This document shows, one piece after another, positions 16,911-24,992 of a stretch of DNA of 64,000 bases. Numbering within the stretch: position 1 is the first letter of the stretch; each line of letters opens with the position of its first letter. Both the position numbers and the translations under genes were made by a program. The notes beneath the pieces were generated by a model that worked only from the letters and a program-made list of their open reading frames with translations, was not told where the DNA came from and made no database searches. This DNA is from FEN-1297 sp964498065 (GTDB lineage Bacteria; Bacteroidota; Ignavibacteria; Ignavibacteriales; Ignavibacteriaceae): contig CAZCFZ010000014.1 of the NCBI GenBank assembly GCA_964498065.1, positions 13,208 to 77,207 on the forward strand, read 5' to 3'.

Positions 16911-17650
16911 ATAAAATATATCTTCGGTTTTATGAAGAACTGAACGATCATATCCCGAGGGAAAAAAGGAAAATTCGTTTCGAACACAAATTTATGGGAC
17001 ACCCGTCTGTTAAAGACGTAATTGAATCTTTAGGCGTTCCTCATTGCGAAGTAGATATGATTTTGGTAAACGGTAATTCGGTCGGATTTGATTATACTTT
17101 AAATGATAACGATGATGTCAGCGTTTACCCGGTTTTTGAGTCAATTGATATTTTGAATGTTCAGCATCTTAGAGAGAAGCCTCTTCGCAGCACAAAATTT
17201 ATTTTAGATGTACACCTGGGAACACTGGCAAAATATCTCAGAATGTTTGGCTTTGACACTCTCTATCAAAATAATTATAATGACCATGAGATCATAAATA
17301 TTTCTTTGACTGAGAGTCGAACTATATTAACGAAGGACAAAGGAATATTAAAACATAATCAAGTCAATCGCGGATATTATATAAGAAATTCAAACCCGGA
17401 AAAACAACTTGTAGAAATTTTGGACCGTTTTGATCTTAAGAATTCATTTAATGAATTTACAAGATGTCTTGTGTGCAATACAGTGTTAATCAAAATTGAT
17501 AAAGATAAAATAGCCGGCCGGCTTCCGCAAAAGGTAAAAGAGAGGCAAAGCGAATTCTATTTTTGTAACAGCTGCAATAAAATTTACTGTCCGGGCAGTC
17601 ATTATCTAAAAATGAAAGAATTGATCAATAAAGTAACAAATAAATTTTAA
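16907..17650 (+). CDS. ubiquitin-like (ThiS/MoaD) plus Mut7-C PIN-type RNase domain protein
   Basis: Two-domain protein of 247 residues. Residues 1-80 resemble the beta-grasp ubiquitin-like domain that precedes Mut7-C (RFYEELNDHIPREKRK..., ending DDVSVYPVFESIDI). From about residue 97 comes the Mut7-C domain, KFILDVHLGTLAKYLRMFGFDTLY, with ILTKDKGIL. It is followed by a zinc ribbon with paired cysteines, CLVCNTVL and FCNSCNKIYCPGSHY. Mut7-C is a PIN-related nuclease fold; the acidic residues D100 and D144-type positions are visible. RNA substrates are unknown. The gene overlaps its neighbours by 4 bases upstream and 1 base downstream. Confidence 0.85.
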   Translation: MNKIYLRFYEELNDHIPREKRKIRFEHKFMGHPSVKDVIESLGVPHCEVDMILVNGNSVGFDYTLNDNDDVSVYPVFESIDILNVQHLREKPLRSTKFILDVHLGTLAKYLRMFGFDTLYQNNYNDHEIINISLTESRTILTKDKGILKHNQVNRGYYIRNSNPEKQLVEILDRFDLKNSFNEFTRCLVCNTVLIKIDKDKIAGRLPQKVKERQSEFYFCNSCNKIYCPGSHYLKMKELINKVTNKF

Positions 17651-18867
17651 TGCACTTAATAGCAAGAATTATAGTCCTTCTTTTACTTATTTTATTAGTA
17701 GAAGTTTACTTTTTCAGAAAACTAAAAAAATCTTTTAAACATTTCTTTCCGGACAGGTGCGTATTAAAGAAATACATTGCTGTTATTTGGGGATTCCTTA
17801 ATATTTATCCGTTATTCTTAATTGTTTTATGGATACATTCTTCAATTACAAAAACACCGGTTACACTCCCCCGGAATAACATTTTCAATTATCTTGTTTT
17901 ATATCCTTTCTGGCTGACGATCCTAATTGTTGTGCAGTGTGATTTATTGTTTCTGATTATGGATTTTTTAAAGTTGCCGTTATTACCGATTAAAAAATTA
18001 AAGATAAAGATATATAGATTTGAAGCGATTGTAATTCTGTTGATATCTGCTGTTTTTATTATTTATGTGCCTGTCAATGTTATATACAATTACAATTCAA
18101 TAAAAATTCGACCGGTTAATTTTATAAAAAAGGACCTTCCAGCTTCTCTAAATAATTTTAAACTGGTTTTTATATCGGATATTCATGCTGATCAATTTAC
18201 AAATTCTAAGCGTCTGCAAAAATATGTTTCCAATGTAAACAAACTTAATCCCGACCTGGTTCTTGTTGGAGGAGACTTTATTTCTTCTTCACCCGATTAT
18301 ATTAAAACTGCGGCAAAATATATTGGTGAAATTAGATCAAAATACGGGATTTATTCCTGTGTCGGAGATCATGATAATTGGGCATATGGAAATGACTATA
18401 AGCGAAGTTTATCTGCGGTTGAAAGTGCGTTGAATAAACAAAATGTAGAAATATTCGATAATGCTGATAAAGTATTAAATATAAATAATGCTAAAATAGA
18501 GATTGTTTTTATAACTAATACCTATGTCGAACATATAAAAAGATCCACTTTAGATGAGTTAACGGCAGATACGGCAAAATATGCCTTAAAAATATTGCTG
18601 ACACATCAACCGCATAATAATGTTGTTCAGCGGGCGGCTAATACGGGTTTTGATTTATTACTCGCCGGGCATACTCATGGAGGTCAGATTACTTTTTTAT
18701 TTCCGTTTAAAAATTTAACACCGACTATGCTGGAAACCAGGTATGTTAGAGGAAATTTTCATTTCGGACATATGTTAATGATTGTAACCAGAGGACTCGG
18801 GATGTCTCTGATTCCGTTAAGGTATAATTCCGAGCCGGAAATTACAATAATAAATATCAAAAAATAA
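17650..18867 (+). CDS. membrane-anchored calcineurin-like metallophosphoesterase
   Basis: Residues 1-155 contain about four hydrophobic helices, after which a cytoplasmic or periplasmic phosphoesterase domain begins near residue 165. Metal-binding motifs appear in order: FISDIHADQ, LVGGDFI, VGDHDNW (the usual GNHD is GDHD here), LTHQP and LAGHTHGGQ. This layout matches the YkuE/YaeI group, which removes phosphate from lipid or other phosphodiester substrates at the membrane; the substrate here is unknown. The start ATG overlaps the previous stop (TAATG), completing a coupled three-gene unit. Length is 405 residues. Confidence 0.86.
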   Translation: MHLIARIIVLLLLILLVEVYFFRKLKKSFKHFFPDRCVLKKYIAVIWGFLNIYPLFLIVLWIHSSITKTPVTLPRNNIFNYLVLYPFWLTILIVVQCDLLFLIMDFLKLPLLPIKKLKIKIYRFEAIVILLISAVFIIYVPVNVIYNYNSIKIRPVNFIKKDLPASLNNFKLVFISDIHADQFTNSKRLQKYVSNVNKLNPDLVLVGGDFISSSPDYIKTAAKYIGEIRSKYGIYSCVGDHDNWAYGNDYKRSLSAVESALNKQNVEIFDNADKVLNINNAKIEIVFITNTYVEHIKRSTLDELTADTAKYALKILLTHQPHNNVVQRAANTGFDLLLAGHTHGGQITFLFPFKNLTPTMLETRYVRGNFHFGHMLMIVTRGLGMSLIPLRYNSEPEITIINIKK

Positions 18868-18926
18868 AATTAATCGTTTATTAATATATTAACTTACTAA
18901 AAGACAAGTAAAATTAGGTAAATATT

Positions 18927-19793
18927 ATGGAATCAATTGTTCAAAAGAAGGCTAAAACAGAAGCTGTTCTTGCAGGGATTAGAAATCTACCCTCAATTCC
19001 AAAGGTTGTTTTTGAAGTTACTAAATTACTTAGCGATCCTAAAACCACGACAAGTAAGCTTACCGAGTTGATAAGTAAAGATCAGGGGCTAACATCAAGA
19101 ATACTTGCTGTGGCTAATTCTCCGCTTTACGGAATTAAAAGAAAAGTTTCTTCGTTAGAGTTCGCAATATTGGTTCTTGGCTTTGGTGATATCAGAGATA
19201 TTGTTACTGCCATATCTCTTGCCGATTCTATTAAGGCTGCTCCAAGTAAATACTTTGATCCTTATGAGTTTTGGGTACATTCAATGGTTGTAGGTACGGC
19301 CGCAAAAGGTATTTCCACAAATCTCGGATTTGATTTTGGAAGTGAAGCATTTGTTGCCGGTATTTTACACGATATGGGTATACTTGTTATATATAAATTT
19401 TTAAATAGTGAATTTAATCAAATTGTTGAATTATCGAATAATGAGAAAGTAAATATAACAGAAGCCGAAAGAAATATTCTTGGAATTACCCATCAGGAAA
19501 TCGGGAAATTTTTGGCCGTAAAATGGGATCTTCCGAAAATACTTTGTGAAGCTCTTAATTATCACCATAGTCCTTTAGCAGTTGCCGAGAATAAAGATTT
19601 TGTTTCAATAATCCATCTTGTAGATTATATGACCCACAAACTAAACATTGGAAGCTTTCATTGGGATAAAGATTTCGAACTAGACAGAGGTATTATAGAC
19701 ATACTTAATTTTCCTTCAGATGATGCATTGGATAATTTTATAGTTGATTATGAGGATACCTTTAAGGTATCGGTTGAATCGTTGAAACTTTAA
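18927..19793 (+). CDS. HDOD-domain signalling protein
   Basis: A 288-residue protein consisting mainly of one HDOD domain (about residues 15-215). It shows LPSIPKVVFEVTKLLSDP, LTELISKDQGLTSRILAVANSPLYG and VSSLEFAILVLGFGDIRDIV, then GILHDMGILVIY and the YHHSP segment. HDOD proteins are degenerate HD-domain relatives linked to signalling and stress or motility control. The H-D pair in GILHDMG is retained, but the full HD metal set is not obvious. No receiver or output domain is attached. It stands alone, 59 bases after the phosphoesterase gene and 23 before the MOSC gene. Confidence 0.85.
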   Translation: MESIVQKKAKTEAVLAGIRNLPSIPKVVFEVTKLLSDPKTTTSKLTELISKDQGLTSRILAVANSPLYGIKRKVSSLEFAILVLGFGDIRDIVTAISLADSIKAAPSKYFDPYEFWVHSMVVGTAAKGISTNLGFDFGSEAFVAGILHDMGILVIYKFLNSEFNQIVELSNNEKVNITEAERNILGITHQEIGKFLAVKWDLPKILCEALNYHHSPLAVAENKDFVSIIHLVDYMTHKLNIGSFHWDKDFELDRGIIDILNFPSDDALDNFIVDYEDTFKVSVESLKL

Positions 19794-19816
19794 TAAAGTA
19801 AAACCAAAAACGTTTT

Positions 19817-20623
19817 ATGGCAGAAATTATTCTTTCCGAAATAAATGTTTATCCTATTAAATCTGCCGCCGGAATCTCGCTAAAAAATGCTAAAGTAGGA
19901 GAAAAAGGACTTGAATTTGATAGAAGATGGATGCTTGTTGATGAAAAAGGAAAGTTTATTTCTCAAAGATCTTATCCCGACCTGTCTCTCGTTACGGTTA
20001 ATATCGAAAAAGAAGGCTTAACCGTTAAACACAAAGTTAAAAATTACGGCAATCTGTTTATTCCTTTTGAAATCGATGAGGAACATCAAAAAGAAGTTGA
20101 GATTTGGAATGATAAATGTTTTGCTGTTCCTGTAAGTAATGCTGCAGATTGCTGGTTCGGCAAAGTATTGGGAATGCCCTGTCAACTAGTTTATATGCAG
20201 GAGAATTCAAAAAGGATGGTTAATCCAAAATATTCCGTCGGAAAAGAGACTGTCGGTTTTGCAGATGGATTTCCATTTCTTTTAATCGGCCAATCATCAC
20301 TTGTTAATTTAAATTCAAAACTGAAAAAGCCGGTTGAAATGAATCGTTTCCGGCCGAACCTTGTTTTTACAGGCGGCGAACCCTTTATTGAAGAAACATG
20401 GATAGAATTTAAGATCGGGCCTATAACATTTTATCCGGTTAAACCATGCGCGAGGTGTGTTATTACAACCGTTGATCAGGATACAGCAGAAAGGGGAAGT
20501 GAACCACTAGCTACATTATCAACCTATAGAAAGAAAAACAACAAAGTACTTTTTGGCCAGAATCTTATACATCGTGGCAGCGGAATAATTAATGTCGGCG
20601 ATGCACTATTAATAAGCAAATAA
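19817..20623 (+). CDS. MOSC-domain protein (MOSC N-terminal beta-barrel plus MOSC)
   Basis: Residues 1-120 form the MOSC_N barrel (EINVYPIKSAAGISL...GLEFDRRWMLVDEKGKFISQR). Residues 130-268 form the MOSC domain, with FADGFPFLLIGQSSLVNLNS, NRFRPNLVFTGGEPFIEETW and the conserved cysteine in KPCARCVITTVDQDT. The family includes the C-terminal domain of molybdenum cofactor sulfurase and mitochondrial amidoxime-reducing proteins, which handle sulfur or bind Moco. At 268 residues it is a stand-alone member without an attached ferredoxin domain. Moco binding is probable; the reaction is unknown. Confidence 0.88.
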   Translation: MAEIILSEINVYPIKSAAGISLKNAKVGEKGLEFDRRWMLVDEKGKFISQRSYPDLSLVTVNIEKEGLTVKHKVKNYGNLFIPFEIDEEHQKEVEIWNDKCFAVPVSNAADCWFGKVLGMPCQLVYMQENSKRMVNPKYSVGKETVGFADGFPFLLIGQSSLVNLNSKLKKPVEMNRFRPNLVFTGGEPFIEETWIEFKIGPITFYPVKPCARCVITTVDQDTAERGSEPLATLSTYRKKNNKVLFGQNLIHRGSGIINVGDALLISK

Positions 20624-20701
20624 AATGGTTTTAACAAAAGGTTCAATTTTGTATTATAGATTATTTATATTTGCCGAAACATTAATAACAAGAAATAAAA
20701 T

Positions 20702-21199
20702 ATGAGAAACAAAAAACGACCATTGTGGGATGAATATTTTTTAAAGTTGGCAATGCTTGCGTCGGAGCGGTCTACCTGTCCTAGAATGCATTGCGGGTGT
20801 GTATTTGTAAAAGACAGGTTTGTTTTGGCAACAGGGTATAACGGTTCTTTGCCGGGCCTGCCGCATTGCGAAGATGTTGGCTGCCTGGTTGTTGACAATC
20901 ATTGTGTCAGAACTAATCATGCGGAAATAAATGCATTAACTCAAGCTGCTATTCATGGGGTAAACATAAAAGGAGCTACTGCTTATATAACCAACATGTC
21001 GTGCACAACATGTGCAAAGGCATTAATTGCAGCAGGGATAGTCCGTGTTGTAGTTTTTTCTGATTTTCATGATACGCTTGCAACCCGGTTTTATACCGAA
21101 TCCGGTGTGGAAATTGTAAAGCTTAAAATGCCTGAAAAAAAAATTAATTATGATATTGAAAAATATTCTTCTGCGAGGAAGACAAAAAAATCCAAATAA
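20702..21199 (+). CDS. dCMP deaminase family protein
   Basis: Zinc-dependent deaminase of the ComEB/dCMP deaminase type, 165 residues. It shows the N-terminal WDEYFLKLAMLASERSTCPRMHCGCVFVKD, the substrate loop ATGYNGSLPGLPHC, the catalytic NHAEINAL (His ligand, proton-shuttle Glu) and the second zinc site MSCTTCAKALIAAGI. The usual proline of the PCxxC motif is serine here. In other bacteria this enzyme supplies dUMP for thymidylate synthesis. ATG is at 20702. The EamA gene follows 11 bases downstream and may be co-transcribed. Confidence 0.9.
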   Translation: MRNKKRPLWDEYFLKLAMLASERSTCPRMHCGCVFVKDRFVLATGYNGSLPGLPHCEDVGCLVVDNHCVRTNHAEINALTQAAIHGVNIKGATAYITNMSCTTCAKALIAAGIVRVVVFSDFHDTLATRFYTESGVEIVKLKMPEKKINYDIEKYSSARKTKKSK

Positions 21200-21210
21200 C
21201 ATTTTAACAA

Positions 21211-22086
21211 ATGCGAAAAATATTTTTCAAGTTTTGGAGGCCTCTATTAGCGGTTATTTTTTGGGGAAATTCTTTTATTGCCACTAAAATTGCATTAAAT
21301 GAGATTAATCCGAAAACTATAATAGCGCTTCGCTTAATAATTGCGGTTTTTTTCCTCATAACAGCCGCAATTATTTCTAAAAAAGAATTTAAGATAAGTC
21401 TAAAAAACCAGGCCGGAATTTTAATACTGGCTTTAATTGCCGTAATTCATTTATGGATTCAAATAACAGGATTGAAATATACAACGGCTGTAAACACAGG
21501 CTGGATAATAGGAATTTCGCCTGTTTTTATCGCGTTGCTCGGATTTATTTTCTTTAAAGAAAAAATGACGCTTATCAATGTTTCGGGAATGTTCATAGCT
21601 TTCTTCGGACTTTTTTTACTTATAGGAAAGGGTAATTTTTTAGGCATCGGGTTTATTTCGCATAAAGGCGATCTGCTTGTTGTTGCAAGTACAGTAACAT
21701 GGGCGGTCTATTCTATAGTTAATAAGAAGATAAGTCTCAATTATTCTCCGATGATGACTATACTGTATCTTTTTATAACTATGGCGGTAATCATTCTTCC
21801 ATTTGCAATTAATTCCGGGGATATTAATGCTGTTATCCACTTATCTTTTAGGGCGTGGATTGCGGTTCTCTTCCTTGGTATTTTTTGTTCGGGAGTTGCT
21901 TATGTTTTGTGGTCACATTCATTAAGCGAATTGAACGCTTCAAAGGTTGGAGTTTTTCTCTATGTCGAGCCGTTTGTTACCGTATTTTCTTCATGGCTTA
22001 TTCTGAGCGAAGTTATTACACTAATTACAATTCTTAGCGGTTTAATAATTATCTCAGGAGTAATTCTGGTTAACAGATCAAAATAA
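21211..22086 (+). CDS. EamA-family (DMT superfamily) transporter
   Basis: Integral membrane protein of 291 residues with ten hydrophobic segments in two five-helix repeats. It opens with RPLLAVIFWGNSFIATKIALNEINP and ends with the second repeat SELNASKVGVFLYVEPFVTVFSSWLIL. EamA transporters export or import amino acids, nucleotide sugars and other metabolites; the substrate is not readable. ATG at 21211 follows the dCMP deaminase stop by 11 bases. A bidirectional terminator lies downstream, shared with the convergent thioredoxin gene. Confidence 0.88.
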   Translation: MRKIFFKFWRPLLAVIFWGNSFIATKIALNEINPKTIIALRLIIAVFFLITAAIISKKEFKISLKNQAGILILALIAVIHLWIQITGLKYTTAVNTGWIIGISPVFIALLGFIFFKEKMTLINVSGMFIAFFGLFLLIGKGNFLGIGFISHKGDLLVVASTVTWAVYSIVNKKISLNYSPMMTILYLFITMAVIILPFAINSGDINAVIHLSFRAWIAVLFLGIFCSGVAYVLWSHSLSELNASKVGVFLYVEPFVTVFSSWLILSEVITLITILSGLIIISGVILVNRSK

Positions 22087-22135
22087 AAATATTATATTAA
22101 ACATTTGTCGTTAAGGATAGGATATTATAAAATAT

Positions 22136-22168
22136 AATTTAGCCCGCTTTTTAAACGGGCTAAATTTT
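22136..22168. terminator. bidirectional intrinsic terminator
   Basis: AATTTAGCCCG (22136-22146) and CGGGCTAAATT (22156-22166) form a perfect 11-bp stem around a 9-base loop, with T-runs on both strands. It lies between the convergent EamA gene (plus) and thioredoxin gene (minus) and can serve both. Confidence 0.88.
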
Positions 22169-22190
22169 CTTATAATGTTCGAATGAAAAA

Positions 22191-22553
22191 TTATGCTGCG
22201 GCAGTCAGCAATTCTTCTTCTATAGCTTTTTTAAGACTTTCTTTAGGTAAAGCACCTACAGCCATCTTGGGCTGGCCTTCTTTTGGTACAAACAATAAAG
22301 AAGGAATGCTTCTTATACCAAATGCTGCGCCTAATTCCTGCTCAACATCTGTGTTTATCTTATAGAAATTCACTTTACCCTCAAATTCAACGGAAAGTTC
22401 TTCCATTACAGGCGCAACCATCCTGCATGGACCGCACCACGGCGCCCAAAAGTCTATAATACATGGAAGTTCACCTTCAAATTTCCATTCCTTATTCGCT
22501 TCATAATTAAAAACTTTTTTTAGAAAAGTTTCTTTAGTTAAATCCTCTGGCAT
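22191..22553 (-). CDS. trxA: thioredoxin
   Basis: Small dithiol-disulfide oxidoreductase, 120 residues. The active site is WAPWCGPCRMVAPVMEEL, the classical WCGPC. It has the conserved cis-proline segment IRSIPSLLFVPKEG. There is an N-terminal extension of about 20 residues (MPEDLTKETFLKKVFNYEANKEW) compared with E. coli Trx. No signal peptide is seen, so it is cytoplasmic. It is the last gene of a minus-strand set with DUF302, a membrane-anchored thioredoxin, DUF2892 and rhodanese genes. A gap of 61 bases separates it from DUF302, and AAAAAAGGAGCAATA precedes the start, a strong ribosome-binding site. Confidence 0.93.
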   Translation of the reverse strand: MPEDLTKETFLKKVFNYEANKEWKFEGELPCIIDFWAPWCGPCRMVAPVMEELSVEFEGKVNFYKINTDVEQELGAAFGIRSIPSLLFVPKEGQPKMAVGALPKESLKKAIEEELLTAAA

Positions 22554-22614
22554 TATTGCTCCTTTTTTTATTTTCTTATTATTATAGTTCTAATTAAAAT
22601 ATAATGCAATTTTA

Positions 22615-22998
22615 TTATACGGCATCCAATGCACGCATTAGTTTTCCTTTAACTTCTTCTGCAACAGGACTGATTTCTTCCTTTTCAATCATTTCTTTCA
22701 TTATCATTGGATTAAAAACCGACACAACACTTTTACCTTCTTTTTCGTAAACAATTACGTTACATGGCAGCAGCAAACCGAGTTCTTCTTCCATTAGAAG
22801 CGCTTTGTGTGCAATTGGCGGATTACACGCGCCAAGTATTTTGTATTTCTTGAAATCAACGTTTAATTTTTTCTTTAGTGTCTCCCTGACATCAATTTCA
22901 GTTAAAACACCGAACCCTTCTTTTTTAAGCTCTTCGGTTATTTTTTCTATTGCTTTTTCATACGGTAAATCTACCGTTTTGGAAAATCCATATTTCAT
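22615..22998 (-). CDS. DUF302-domain protein
   Basis: A 127-residue protein of the DUF302 family. It has the typical pattern VDLPYEKAIEKITEELKKEGFGVLTEIDVRETLKKKL, then YKILGACNPPIAHKALLMEEELGLLLPCNVIVYE. The GACNPxxAxxAL motif with its cysteine and the LPCNVIVYE cysteine are the conserved hallmarks. The biochemical role of the family is not established; members often sit beside sulfur-oxidation, rhodanese and thioredoxin genes, as here. The start ATG lies one base from the preceding thioredoxin-like gene end, so they form one transcript. Confidence 0.9.
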   Translation of the reverse strand: MKYGFSKTVDLPYEKAIEKITEELKKEGFGVLTEIDVRETLKKKLNVDFKKYKILGACNPPIAHKALLMEEELGLLLPCNVIVYEKEGKSVVSVFNPMIMKEMIEKEEISPVAEEVKGKLMRALDAV

Positions 22999-22999
22999 T

Positions 23000-23395
23000 T
23001 TAGTTTTTATTCCCTAAAAATTTTTCAAAAATATCTTGTTGTTTAACGCCTACATATACCTGGTCAATTACTCCGTCTTTAATAGCCAGAGTGGTCGGTG
23101 TAGCCTTAATACCGAATATTCTAGCTGTATCCATATCTCTGGAAATATCCACATCAAAAATATTTCTATATGCCCTTTGCAAAGACTTTATTATTGGTGT
23201 TTGCATTTTGCAGGCCCTGCAACTTGGACTATAAAAATAAATAATTCCTTTTGCGCCATTCTTTTCAAGAATTCTCAGGTTTCCTTTTAAACCCGAAACT
23301 TTATTTCCTTTAGCTCTCTTAGCAGAAAAGACCATCAAGAATTGCATTCCAAAGAACAAAACCACAATGCCGATAATTATATATACAAAAGTCAT
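23000..23395 (-). CDS. membrane-anchored thioredoxin-like protein
   Basis: A 131-residue protein with one N-terminal transmembrane segment (residues 3-22) followed by a thioredoxin fold. The redox motif is CRACKMQ (CxxC) near residue 63, and the cis-proline is in IKATPTTLAI. The CRAC sequence differs from WCGPC and is unusual, suggesting a specialised partner. The globular domain orientation cannot be fixed, but the basic residues after the helix (SAKRAKGNK) favour a cytoplasmic domain. It is flanked by DUF2892 and DUF302 genes in a compact operon. Confidence 0.85.
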   Translation of the reverse strand: MTFVYIIIGIVVLFFGMQFLMVFSAKRAKGNKVSGLKGNLRILEKNGAKGIIYFYSPSCRACKMQTPIIKSLQRAYRNIFDVDISRDMDTARIFGIKATPTTLAIKDGVIDQVYVGVKQQDIFEKFLGNKN

Positions 23396-23412
23396 AAGTT
23401 AAATTCCACCCC

Positions 23413-23631
23413 CTATTCTTTTTCTTCATCTTTTTTGTTTAGAGTATTTACATTTAGTCTAACATAGCACGGGCAAAAGCCTAATGTGCTAGTTAAAAAC
23501 ATTGCCAATGCGATTATGCCCAAGAACGCGGCGGTACTTCCGTTAATTTGATGAGTTAAATAAAGCAAAAGAATTGCAATAGCAGCTAATCCTCTAAACA
23601 CTCTATCAATCAAACCTACATTTTTTTTCAT
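23413..23631 (-). CDS. DUF2892 (YgaP-like transmembrane) protein
   Basis: A 72-residue membrane protein with the DUF2892 signature MKKNVGLIDRVFRGLAAIAI at the N-terminus. Two helices follow, and a C-terminal GFCPCYVRLNVNT motif with two cysteines. In E. coli YgaP the same module is fused to a rhodanese domain. Here the rhodanese is a separate gene two positions upstream, so the pair may act together in persulfide handling at the inner membrane. The C-terminus is highly charged. Confidence 0.87.
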   Translation of the reverse strand: MKKNVGLIDRVFRGLAAIAILLLYLTHQINGSTAAFLGIIALAMFLTSTLGFCPCYVRLNVNTLNKKDEEKE

Positions 23632-23646
23632 TTTAACTTTTTGATC

Positions 23647-23875
23647 CTATTCTGAAATTTTCTCTGTTGATTTTTTATTTTGTCTTTTACCGATAAACGA
23701 TGCTCCTATTAACGCTCCAACTTATTGTGCTTGCCCAGGGATTGCTTGTTATTGCGCATGATCCTATTACACAGCCGATAAAGTGATAATATAGGTACCC
23801 GGTCAGTGCGCCGAGAAAAAACGGATATGTTCTCTTCAGCCGAAGTAATTTTATTTTTATTTGTGGTGATTCCAT
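23647..23875 (-). pseudogene. frameshifted small membrane protein (DUF6132-like)
   Basis: From ATG at 23875 the frame reads a helix (TYPFFLGALTGYLYYHFIGCVIGSC) and then AITSNPWAST, a pattern typical of small DUF6132-like membrane proteins. It then runs ISWSVNRSIVYR to an early stop at 23687. In the next frame, starting a few bases on, the expected ending GALIGASFIGKRQNKK...KISE continues to a TAG at 23647-23649. Removing one T near 23719-23723 would join the halves. This is either a real inactivating insertion or an assembly error. The start overlaps the rhodanese gene by 19 bases. The family name is from memory; the frameshift is direct. Confidence 0.7.
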
Positions 23876-24237
23876 CTTATAATTCCGCCTTTTAAATTAG
23901 CGCTGTTAAAACCTTTTTTTCTTAACTTTGCTGCCGCCGTCAAGCTTCTATTACCCGAACGGCAATAACATATAATTTCTTTATCTTTATATTTTAGCAA
24001 TTCATCCGATCTTGTCCCAAGTTCGTACAAAGGAATATGCACAGAACCTTTTATTGACTGCTCTTTTCGTTCCTTCGGAGTTCTAACATCCAATAAAATT
24101 ATATTTCTGTTCTTCAGTTTTGCAGCTGCTTCACCGGGTTCATATTGAATTATACCTCTTGTTGATATAATTTTTTTCACATAAAGGGAAACGATCAATG
24201 CTGCAAATATCAGTAAAATAATTTGGGTTGAAGTCAT
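23857..24237 (-). CDS. membrane-anchored single-domain rhodanese
   Basis: A 126-residue protein with an N-terminal transmembrane helix (residues 4-20) and one rhodanese domain. It shows NIILLDVRTPKERKEQSIKGSVHIPLYEL and the active-site loop CYCRSGNRS, whose second cysteine would carry the persulfide, then the closing GGIIRWNHHK. Rhodaneses transfer sulfane sulfur from thiosulfate or glutathione persulfide to thiols. It is the first gene of the minus-strand redox set that ends with trxA. A small dyad, TATCG-tatt-CGATA, lies 26 bases upstream of its start. Confidence 0.9.
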   Translation of the reverse strand: MTSTQIILLIFAALIVSLYVKKIISTRGIIQYEPGEAAAKLKNRNIILLDVRTPKERKEQSIKGSVHIPLYELGTRSDELLKYKDKEIICYCRSGNRSLTAAAKLRKKGFNSANLKGGIIRWNHHK

Positions 24238-24262
24238 TTTTCGTATTATTTATTTCTTTTGT

Positions 24263-24276
24263 TATCGTATTCGATA
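24263..24276. promoter_or_regulatory. dyad upstream of the rhodanese operon
   Basis: TATCG (24263-24267), spacer TATT, CGATA (24272-24276): a perfect 5-4-5 inverted repeat in the promoter region of the rhodanese/thioredoxin set. It could be an operator for a persulfide- or redox-sensing repressor, but no such regulator is in the window and the site is short. Confidence 0.3.
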
Positions 24277-24595
24277 CAAAATAACACTAAAGGATTCATT
24301 TTTTATCGTTTATATTCATGTTTAAAAACACCTCATATATTAAGAAAGAAAGAAGAGATAGATACAAAATATGTCAAGTAAAATATACAGGGTTAAATCT
24401 TTATAGGAACAATTATTCAGTTTCTGCTAATTATTGTTAACAGCAGTAATTTTAGTAAAAAAACATACGTGATTGTTTGTTTTTTTTGAATTTTATGGTA
24501 TTTATTTTTTTAATAATTTTTATGAGATTATAGGGTGTAATCATAATCTTTTTCAATAATCAATTAAAATATAAAACTAAATATTTGAGGAAGTT
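24277..24595. other. intergenic region, divergent promoters
   Basis: This non-coding stretch lies between the divergent rhodanese and antibiotic-monooxygenase-like genes. It is very AT-rich with poly-T runs (for example near 24480-24488 and 24505-24512) and a CTGCT...AGCAG repeat near 24425-24447. I see no gene and no convincing RNA. It must contain promoters for both sides. Confidence 0.5.
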
Positions 24596-24892
24596 ATGGA
24601 ACATTTATTTGTTTCATTTAAGGTTAAAAGGGAACACATTGATGATGCAAAAAAGATTATTATCGAATTTATTAAGCAAATCAAAGAGAAAGAACCCGGT
24701 ACATTATTCTACCGCTGTTTCCAGGAAAAATCGGACGACACATCATTTGTGCATGTAATGACTTTCCGGAATGAAGAGGATGAAGAAATTCACAGGCATT
24801 CAAAATACGTAAAGAATTTTATTAATAGATTGCACCCGATATGTGAAAAAGAGCCGGAATTTTCCGAATTAAATTTGATTTGTTCTAATTAA
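24596..24892 (+). CDS. antibiotic biosynthesis monooxygenase (ABM) domain protein
   Basis: A 98-residue single-domain protein with the ferredoxin-like ABM pattern. It shows EHLFVSFKVKREHIDDAKKIIIEFIKQIKEKEPGTLFYRCFQEKSDDTSFVHVMTFRNEEDEEIHRHSKYVKNF. The EPGTLxYR and the HxxSxYVKxF segments match the family. ABM proteins include quinone monooxygenases, haem-degrading enzymes and signalling forms such as LsrG. No haem-specific residues can be pointed to. TTTGAGGAAGTT before the ATG supplies a ribosome-binding site. It stands alone between the rhodanese operon and a relic region. Confidence 0.8.
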   Translation: MEHLFVSFKVKREHIDDAKKIIIEFIKQIKEKEPGTLFYRCFQEKSDDTSFVHVMTFRNEEDEEIHRHSKYVKNFINRLHPICEKEPEFSELNLICSN

Positions 24893-24992
24893 AGTAAAGT
24901 TACAAAACGGTAACAATTAAGATTTTTTCTTCCTTAAAATCTTCGGGTAATCCTATTCGAATATTAATTTGCCGGTTTAAATACTGAGAAAA

